Source: Chloroflexia bacterium (GTDB taxonomy: Bacteria > Chloroflexota > Chloroflexia > Thermomicrobiales > UBA6265). From it: a stretch of DNA of 5,759 nt. The notes beneath the pieces were generated by a model. The model did no database searches and was not told where the DNA came from. It saw only the letters and a program-made list of their open reading frames with translations. Positions within the stretch are counted from its first letter, which is position 1. Every line of letters begins with the position of its first letter. Location of the stretch: contig JACCYK010000653.1 in assembly GCA_013696525.1 (NCBI GenBank), forward strand, positions 1 through 5,759, read 5' to 3'. Position numbers and translations under genes: made by a program. This document shows positions 1 through 4,405 of the stretch, piece after piece.

Positions 1-38
1 CCGTGACGGCATGGGGCTTGCGTTCTTTACTTTTGACG

Positions 39-794
39 CTAGTTGGTGCCAAGCGTGGCCGAGGCGAAGGGATCGGTAGTCGGCGCCTCGCTGCCGAGCG
101 GCCCCGGCTCGATGCTGATCGCGACCGCTTGGTAATCATCGGGGTTGCCCGCCACCGCGTGGCGACCGGATGAATCCGTGAAGACGCCCGCCGGCAGCGG
201 GATGCCATCGTCGCCGATGAGCCAGACTTCGTACACTTGGTCCGCCGCCACCGGAGGTAAGTCGTCGAGTGTCAGCACCATCACGTCCGACGTTGGCAGA
301 TACGCCAGCTCGCCCGATGCGCCCGGCGCGGCGTCGGTCACGGAGAGGGCGATAGTGCGTGGCGCTTGCTCTGCCTGCCGCGTCTGTTGGAAGCCCCAGA
401 TGACGGCGGCGGTTGTGATAACGAGCAGGACGGCGGCCGCGATCGCCCAAGCGTTGATGGCGGTCGAACGGATCGGGGTCGGCGGTGGCAGCGACGTCTG
501 GCGTCGTGGCGCCGGGGCAGTGCGCGGCGGCATGGGGGGACGGGCGGCGAGGTCGGCGAGGACGGCGGCCTCGAGCCGGTGGCGGAGAGCCGGCGACGGC
601 TCGAGCTCGTCGAGCGCGAGTGGGATCGCGATGACCGCCTGGTTGAGCACGGCCAACTCCGCCCGCAGGTCGGGGTAGGCGCCCAGATGCTCGGCGAGCA
701 CGGCTCGCTCGTCCGGCGTCAGGATGCCGAGCGCGTGGCCCGCCAGCAGCTCGCGGCTGGCGGTATGGTTCGGGTTAGCTTGCTTTGGTTCCAC
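39..794 (-). CDS. RskA-type membrane anti-sigma factor (251 aa)
   Basis: Probable single-pass membrane anti-sigma factor that holds the ECF sigma factor encoded just upstream. Residues ~10-60 form a helical anti-sigma-like N-terminus (ASRELLAGHALGILTPDE). Residues ~86-108 are a Pro-rich linker. A membrane helix spans ~113-135 (AWAIAAAVLLVITTAAVIWG). Residues ~145-250 form an extracytoplasmic RskA-type C-terminal domain with the motifs VYEVWLIGDDGIPLPAGVF and AISIEPGPLGSEAPT. The protein has no cysteine, so it lacks the HxxxCxxC zinc motif of ZAS anti-sigma factors. The start is GTG at 794, with a GGGAA-like site about 7 nt upstream; the next in-frame Met (residue 88) would remove the sigma-binding domain. 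The gene lies 24 nt after the sigma stop, which implies one transcript. RskA family proteins are usually inactivated by regulated proteolysis; that is family knowledge and not visible here. Confidence 0.9.
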   Translation of the reverse strand: MEPKQANPNHTASRELLAGHALGILTPDERAVLAEHLGAYPDLRAELAVLNQAVIAIPLALDELEPSPALRHRLEAAVLADLAARPPMPPRTAPAPRRQTSLPPPTPIRSTAINAWAIAAAVLLVITTAAVIWGFQQTRQAEQAPRTIALSVTDAAPGASGELAYLPTSDVMVLTLDDLPPVAADQVYEVWLIGDDGIPLPAGVFTDSSGRHAVAGNPDDYQAVAISIEPGPLGSEAPTTDPFASATLGTN

Positions 795-818
795 TCGACC
801 GTTCCCATCGACAACTGT

Positions 819-1382
819 TCATGCTGGTCGCGCGACCTCCGTCAGAGATTCGGCCAGTTTTTGCAAGCCGAGCCGCAACCGTCCCTTGACGGTGCCAAGT
901 GGGGTGCTGGTCCGTTCCGCGATCTCTTGATGCGTCAGGCCGTCGAAGTAGGCGAGGGCGATAGCGTCTCGCTGGGGCGGCGGCAGGGCGGCGACCGCGA
1001 TCCGAATCTGCTCTCGCTCCAGCCCGGCGGTGACATCCTGCTGGACATCGACGCTGGCGGGGATGAACTCCACCGTTTCGAGGTCGATCATGGATTGGGC
1101 GTGCCCGGAGCGCCGCCGGCGGAGGTCGATCGCCCGGTTATGCACGATTTTCAGGAGCCAAGCGCGGAACCCGGAGCCCCGGTCGGGATCATAGGATTCG
1201 GCGCGTCGCCAGACTTGCATAAACGCGTCTTGCACCGCTTCCTCCGCCGTCCCGGCATCCCCCACGATGCGATAGGCCAGGGCAAAGGAGACGCCGCGAT
1301 GTCGATCATAGAGGGCCATCAGCGCCGAGGAATCTCGACCCTGAACGGCCTGGATGAGTTCGAAATCTCCCGGCTCGCTCAA
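819..1382 (-). CDS. ECF (group IV) RNA polymerase sigma factor (187 aa)
   Basis: Alternative sigma factor that directs RNA polymerase to a stress or envelope regulon. Region 2 (residues ~20-91) is clear: LYDRHRG, AEEAVQDAFMQVWRRAESYD, then RAWLLKIVHNRAIDLRRRR, covering the core-binding and -10 recognition helices. Region 4 (~125-180) has ALPPPQRDAIALAYFDGLTH followed by the helix-turn-helix QEIAERTSTPLGTVKGRLR for -35 contact. There is no region 1.1 or 3, and the length is normal for an ECF factor. The start is TTG at 1382, with GGGAG 5 nt upstream (1388-1392 on the plus strand). The first internal Met (residue 22) would cut into region 2. Pairing with an RskA-like anti-sigma gene points to the SigK-like branch of ECF factors (inference). 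I could not assign an autoregulated promoter with confidence. Confidence 0.95.
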   Translation of the reverse strand: MSEPGDFELIQAVQGRDSSALMALYDRHRGVSFALAYRIVGDAGTAEEAVQDAFMQVWRRAESYDPDRGSGFRAWLLKIVHNRAIDLRRRRSGHAQSMIDLETVEFIPASVDVQQDVTAGLEREQIRIAVAALPPPQRDAIALAYFDGLTHQEIAERTSTPLGTVKGRLRLGLQKLAESLTEVARPA

Positions 1383-1383
1383 C

Positions 1384-1796
1384 CGCGCTCCCGTACCCGT
1401 ATCTACGCGGTGATCCCCACCCCCGGATCACTTGGCCGCTATCGTACCCGGTTTCCTCGCGTTGTGGGATAGGCACACCAAAGCCGGCGCCACCGCATCC
1501 GGCTGCCGCCCGCTCGCTCCTTGTTCGGCGGCGGCGCTGGAGCCGCCCGGGTATGGCGCACGCCCAATAGCACGGCCGCTTATTCCGCGCTACGGCGCTT
1601 CCTGATTGTCTTACCGAGGTGAACCACTGCCACTATCGTTGACGGCAGAACTGACGATCCCGAACGCAGCGCCAGGAACGAGAGACCAGTTTCTTCTCAC
1701 TACGATCCATGACCGGCGCGGCACTTGGACAATCCTTGCTTGGTTTACCCTGTCACCTACCGGCTGACGGCGGAGCCGGCGTACCTGCCGCCTCCG
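1384..1796. other. Gene-less stretch upstream of the sigma factor gene
   Basis: About 410 nt with no ORF that looks like a protein in either direction. It holds the 5' leader of the sigma gene (inverted repeat at 1410-1431), a GC-rich hairpin GGCGGC/GCCGCC at 1530-1547, and the hairpin at 1770-1797 at the end of the small ORF. Short reading frames here, such as a 25-codon minus-strand frame starting at the CAT around 1707-1709, have no recognisable content. The sigma promoter must lie in the right-to-left direction within this stretch, but no -35/-10 pair stands out. Confidence 0.6.
1410..1431. repeat. 7-bp inverted repeat in the sigma factor leader
   Basis: Perfect arms GTGATCC (1410-1416) and GGATCAC (1425-1431) flank an 8-nt C-rich spacer. 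The element sits 28 nt upstream of the TTG start of the sigma gene. It could be an operator for a dimeric regulator, or an mRNA stem-loop in the 5' leader just before the ribosome binding site. The symmetry is directly visible; the function is inference. Confidence 0.5.
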
Positions 1797-1797
1797 C
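1770..1797 (-). terminator. Terminator-like hairpin at the stop of the small ORF
   Basis: Positions 1770-1780 pair with 1787-1797 around a 6-nt loop (GTACCT on the plus strand). This gives 10 of 11 base pairs, with one C-C mismatch at 1776/1791 and almost all pairs G-C. The stem's outer base is the first plus-strand base of the minus-strand stop codon (1797-1799). No T-tract follows on the minus strand, so this is not a classic intrinsic terminator. It may instead be a U-less terminator or an mRNA 3'-end stabiliser. Confidence 0.4.
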
Positions 1798-1883
1798 TAG
1801 AAGATGCCGCCGATGATCTGAAAGATCAGCCAGATGACCAGGACCGCGCCAATGACGATGCCGATGATAATCCCGATTCCCAT
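1797..1883 (-). CDS. Small glycine-zipper membrane peptide (28 aa)
   Basis: Unrecognised microprotein, too short for usual gene calling. Translation from ATG at 1883 gives 28 residues that are almost all Ile, Val, Leu, Gly, Phe or Trp. It opens MGIGIIIGIVIGAVLVIWL, with a single Gln (residue 22) and no charged side chain. Gly4, Gly8 and Gly12 have GxxxGxxxG spacing, a glycine zipper that commonly packs membrane helices together; a GG pair follows at 25-26. GGAG lies 9 nt before the ATG (1893-1896 on the plus strand), a good ribosome binding site. The stop is TAG, overlapped by a strong hairpin. It lies about 200 nt downstream of the hexosaminidase gene on the same strand, so it may be co-transcribed or have its own promoter. 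It is probably a one-helix inner-membrane peptide; the role is unknown. Confidence 0.6.
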   Translation of the reverse strand: MGIGIIIGIVIGAVLVIWLIFQIIGGIF

Positions 1884-1892
1884 GTGCTCGTT

Positions 1893-1896
1893 CTCC
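1893..1896 (-). promoter_or_regulatory. Ribosome binding site of the 28-aa ORF
   Basis: The minus strand reads GTGGAGAACGAGCAC directly before the ATG, so GGAG is 9 nt from the start. This placement is the main support for translation of the short ORF. Confidence 0.5.
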
Positions 1897-2010
1897 ACTC
1901 GCCGACCAGCGCTTCGACCTACATCGTCGTCGCCGCGATCGGGTTCGTATCGTCACAACGCGCTCTGTGCCGTCAGCTTGACGCACGGCGCGTACCAGCG
2001 TCGCGGCGAG

Positions 2011-2053
2011 GCATTGCGGCGGGTGTCATCCTCGCGCACCGCGGGCGCAATGC
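2011..2053. repeat. 8-bp inverted repeat downstream of the hexosaminidase gene
   Basis: Perfect arms GCATTGCG (2011-2018) and CGCAATGC (2046-2053) enclose 27 nt, within which GGTG (2022-2025) can pair with CACC (2037-2040). The element begins 27 nt past the TAG stop of the hexosaminidase gene. It may form the 3' stem-loop of that transcript or be a bidirectional protein-binding site. No T-tract follows on either strand. Confidence 0.45.
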
Positions 2054-2080
2054 GACGACCCACGTTGGTTTGACCGTTGT

Positions 2081-3352
2081 CTATCGAACCTCCGCGCGGC
2101 GGTCGGCGACGGCGGTGTAGATGGCGGCGATGAGGCGGAGGTGGTCCGGGCTCTGGATCACGCCGAGGGCGTCGCCGGACGCGGGGCCGGCGCGGTAGGC
2201 GTCTTTGAGGGCCAGGATGCGGCGGACCGATTCGTCGATGCGGGCCTCGGAGAGGGTGCCAGCCGCGACGGCGGCGACCAGGCCGGCGTGCAACCGCTCG
2301 ATCATTTCCGGTTGGCAGGCGCCGTCGATCGGCATTCGGACGCAGATCAGGATGTCGGCGCCGGCGAGGATGGCGCGGACGCCCGATTCCTCGGGCGGTG
2401 CGATCTGCATGATGCCGGCCATCCCCAGGTCGTCGGTGATGATGACGCCGTCAAAGCCGAGCTGACCGCGCAGGAGGCCGGTCAGAATCGGGGCCGAGAG
2501 GGTCGCCGGCAGGTCGGGGTCGAGCGCGGTGTAGACGACGTGAGCCGGCATGATGGCCGGGATGCCGGCTTCGACTGCCGCCGCGAAGGGCGCGATGTCG
2601 ACCGCTTCCAGGTCAGCCAGGTCCTTGTCAACGAAGGGCAAGTCGAGGTGGGAATCGCTGGTGGTGCTGCCGTGCCCCGGAAAATGCTTGCCGACCCCGA
2701 TCACGCCGGCCGCTTCCAGCCCGGCCAAGAAGGGGAGGGCCGAGGTTTCCACTGCCGCCGGCGTGGTGCCGAAGGAGCGGCCCAGGGAGCCGATGACCGG
2801 GTTCGTCGGATTGTCGTTAACATCGAGCACCGGCGCGAAATCGAGGCCGACCCCGACCGCGGCCAGCTCGCTGCCGACCATCTGCCCATACCGATCCATC
2901 AGTGCCGGATCATCGGCGGCGCCGGCAAGCCGCGCCGGCGGCATCGGCGTGAACCCGGCGTAGTAGCTGGCGCGCTGAACCAATCCGCCTTCCTGGTCGG
3001 TGCCGACAATGAGGGGAATCCCATTCGCCTCCAGGGCAAGGTCCTGCAACCCCCGCGTCAGGGCCAGAACTTGCTCCGGGGAGTCGAAGTTGCGACCCAT
3101 GAGGATGATGTTGCCGATGTGCAGGTCCTCGATGATGTGGCGCGAATCGTCGCCCACCTCGGTATCAGTCACACCGGCGATGATCAACTGGCCGATCTTG
3201 ACCTCCAGTGGCAGGCTGGCCACGGCGTCGCCCGTGACCGGGGTGGCGTCCGCCACTGGTGAGCCGTCTTGGGCTCCGGCAATGCTCGCTGTCGCCACTG
3301 CCGCGGTGATCAGCAACGCTCCCACGATCTGTCCTACCTTCACGCTCATCAT
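2081..3352 (-). CDS. nagZ: Exported GH3 beta-N-acetylhexosaminidase, NagZ family (423 aa)
   Basis: Retaining glycosidase that removes terminal beta-N-acetylglucosamine-type sugars, for example from peptidoglycan fragments. The single GH3 barrel domain covers residues ~45-390. It contains TDQEGGLVQR (118-127, substrate-binding region), KHFPGHGSTTSDSH (222-235, with the acid/base loop Asp233/His235 typical of NagZ) and IITDDLGM (304-311, nucleophile probably Asp307). Residues 1-27 form a signal peptide: VKVGQIVGALLITAAVATAS, then AGA|Q as the likely cleavage site, with no lipobox Cys. The start is ATG at 3352 because AAGGAGGT sits 5 nt upstream (8 nt from the adjacent second ATG at 3349). The frame stays open to 3526, but the extra residues are Arg/Pro-rich and would bury the signal peptide. 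It lacks the extra C-terminal domain of the Bacillus enzyme. The only cysteines, Cys337 and Cys346, could form a disulfide outside the cell. Family call firm; exact substrate inferred. Confidence 0.93.
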   Translation of the reverse strand: MMSVKVGQIVGALLITAAVATASIAGAQDGSPVADATPVTGDAVASLPLEVKIGQLIIAGVTDTEVGDDSRHIIEDLHIGNIILMGRNFDSPEQVLALTRGLQDLALEANGIPLIVGTDQEGGLVQRASYYAGFTPMPPARLAGAADDPALMDRYGQMVGSELAAVGVGLDFAPVLDVNDNPTNPVIGSLGRSFGTTPAAVETSALPFLAGLEAAGVIGVGKHFPGHGSTTSDSHLDLPFVDKDLADLEAVDIAPFAAAVEAGIPAIMPAHVVYTALDPDLPATLSAPILTGLLRGQLGFDGVIITDDLGMAGIMQIAPPEESGVRAILAGADILICVRMPIDGACQPEMIERLHAGLVAAVAAGTLSEARIDESVRRILALKDAYRAGPASGDALGVIQSPDHLRLIAAIYTAVADRRAEVR

Positions 3353-3356
3353 CGAG

Positions 3357-3364
3357 ACCTCCTT
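3357..3364 (-). promoter_or_regulatory. Ribosome binding site fixing the hexosaminidase start
   Basis: The minus strand reads AAGGAGGTCTCGATGATG. This near-perfect Shine-Dalgarno sequence sets the start at the ATG pair 3347-3352 and rules out the start that is 58 codons longer. Confidence 0.85.
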
Positions 3365-3486
3365 CGCGCCGCGCGATTCAAGATAACGCTTCGCATCAAC
3401 CATACCGACGTTCGGCCGCGGTCCGATTCGCGGCGGCAACGAGCGTGCAGCCGGGTCAGCGGCGACGATCGAGCAGAAAGTGGCTA

Positions 3487-3515
3487 TCGACAGATCATGG
3501 TGCGCCCGATACACT
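3487..3515 (+). promoter_or_regulatory. Candidate sigma70-type promoter for the iclR-M81 unit
   Basis: TCGACA (3487-3492, 5/6 match to TTGACA) is followed after exactly 17 nt by TACACT (3510-3515, 4/6 match to TATAAT). Transcription would begin near 3522, giving a leader of about 65 nt before the regulator's ATG at 3587. This is a consensus match only; GC-rich genomes often use weaker boxes. Confidence 0.45.
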
Positions 3516-3517
3516 GG

Positions 3518-3550
3518 TTCAATCAACGGATTTACGATTCACTCGTTGAA
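3518..3550. promoter_or_regulatory. Candidate operator dyad over the predicted transcription start
   Basis: TTCAA (3518-3522) and TTGAA (3546-3550) form an inverted repeat with a partly symmetric interior, centred near 3534 just downstream of the candidate -10 box. IclR-family proteins usually bind imperfect palindromes at their own promoters, so this is a reasonable autoregulatory site. The arms are only 5 bp, so chance is not excluded. Confidence 0.3.
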
Positions 3551-3586
3551 ACGTTCCGCCGCCAGCCCGGTCTGAGGATCCGTCCA

Positions 3587-4405
3587 ATGGCAACTAATGG
3601 CGCCGACTACTCCATCGCGGTCCTCAACCGGACCCTGGATGTGCTCGATCTCCTGACCGAGGCGGAGACCCCGCTGGGGGCGACCGAAATCGCCCGCCGG
3701 ATCGGCACCACCAAGTCCGCCGTCTTTCGCATCCTCGCCAACCTCGACCGCCGGGGCTACGTGTCAAAGGAGGCGGCGACCTCACGCTACACGCTCGGGG
3801 TCCGGCTGGTCGTGGTCGGCCAGCGGGCCCTGCGGTCGCTCGATCTCCGTCACCGGGCGCGGCCGGTGCTGGAGGAGCTGCACGCCCGCTTCGGGGAAAC
3901 GGTCAACCTGGCGGTGCTGAATCAGGGCACCGTGGTCTACATCGACATGGTCGAAAGCGCCCATAGCTTGCGGACCGCGGCGGCGGTCGGCGCCCTCGAT
4001 CCCGTGCATTCGACGGCGCTGGGGAAGGCCATGCTTGCCTTTTTGCCGGCCGCCGAGCGAAATGCCCAGTTGACGCTGCCGCTGGTGGCACGGACGCCGC
4101 GGACGCTGACCGCGGTGCTGGCCCTGCATCAAGAGCTGGATCGGGTGCGGGCAGCGGGGATCGCCGAGGATAACGGGGAGAACGAGCTTGGGGCGCGGTG
4201 CTTCGGGGTGCCGGTGTTCGACCATCTCGGCCGGCCCCGCGCCGCCATCAGCCTCTCCGGCCCGGAGAGCAGGCTCGACGACGGCCGGGCGGCGGAGATC
4301 AAAACGGCACTGATCACGGCGGCTGGCCGCCTGACGGCGGAGATCGCCGGGGCCCGGCCGCCGGCGGTCCCTACCGGAGTTAAGGAGGAAGCGGCGTGCG
4401 GTTGA
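3587..4405 (+). CDS. IclR-family transcriptional regulator (272 aa)
   Basis: Ligand-responsive DNA-binding regulator, probably of its own operon. The N-terminal winged helix-turn-helix covers residues ~8-72: SIAVLNRTLDVLDLL, then GATEIARRIGTTKSAVFRIL as the recognition region, and the wing DRRGYVSKE..SRYTLG. The C-terminal IclR effector domain covers ~85-255, with PVHSTALGKAMLAFLP (139-154) and the family signature GIAEDNGENELGARCFGVPV (191-210), then the AISLSGP strand. The start is ATG at 3587, with GAGGAT about 9 nt upstream. The frame continues upstream to 3269 and has another ATG at 3497, but that extension has no family content and would cover the candidate promoter. The normal IclR length of 250-270 aa supports this start. 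The last 10 nt overlap the next gene. The regulated ligand is unknown; the linked peptidase suggests a peptide or amino-acid derivative (inference). Confidence 0.93.
   Translation: MATNGADYSIAVLNRTLDVLDLLTEAETPLGATEIARRIGTTKSAVFRILANLDRRGYVSKEAATSRYTLGVRLVVVGQRALRSLDLRHRARPVLEELHARFGETVNLAVLNQGTVVYIDMVESAHSLRTAAAVGALDPVHSTALGKAMLAFLPAAERNAQLTLPLVARTPRTLTAVLALHQELDRVRAAGIAEDNGENELGARCFGVPVFDHLGRPRAAISLSGPESRLDDGRAAEIKTALITAAGRLTAEIAGARPPAVPTGVKEEAACG
4382..4388 (+). promoter_or_regulatory. Ribosome binding site of the M81 peptidase gene
   Basis: AAGGAGG lies inside the end of the regulator gene, with GGAGG 7 nt before the GTG at 4396. It decides the GTG start and means the downstream gene is translated from within the regulator's coding sequence. 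Confidence 0.85.

Noticed and set aside
366..1472. Plus-strand reading frame (368 codons) opposite the sigma/anti-sigma pair
   Set aside because: The opposite strand has clear ECF sigma and RskA motifs; this frame has none.
1530..1547. GGCGGC/GCCGCC hairpin
   Set aside because: It is only 6 bp of pure GC in a GC-rich gap with no T-tract, so it is easily explained by composition.
1725..2120. Plus-strand 131-codon frame and minus-strand 77-codon frame in the 1.7-2.1 kb gap
   Set aside because: Their composition is random-looking and they overlap the better-supported 28-aa ORF; no domain or ribosome site was found.
2141..3262. Long plus-strand reading frame (373 codons) opposite the hexosaminidase gene
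   Set aside because: It lies antisense to a well-supported GH3 gene, is rich in Arg/Gly/Asp/Val with no domain, and is typical of GC-rich shadow frames.
3353..3526. 58-codon N-terminal extension of the hexosaminidase
   Set aside because: It places the signal peptide internally, has no ribosome site, and the AAGGAGGT before the ATG at 3352 explains the real start.
3269..3586. Upstream extension of the IclR reading frame, including the ATG at 3497
   Set aside because: It has no IclR content, no convincing ribosome site, and runs into the hexosaminidase signal-peptide region on the other strand.
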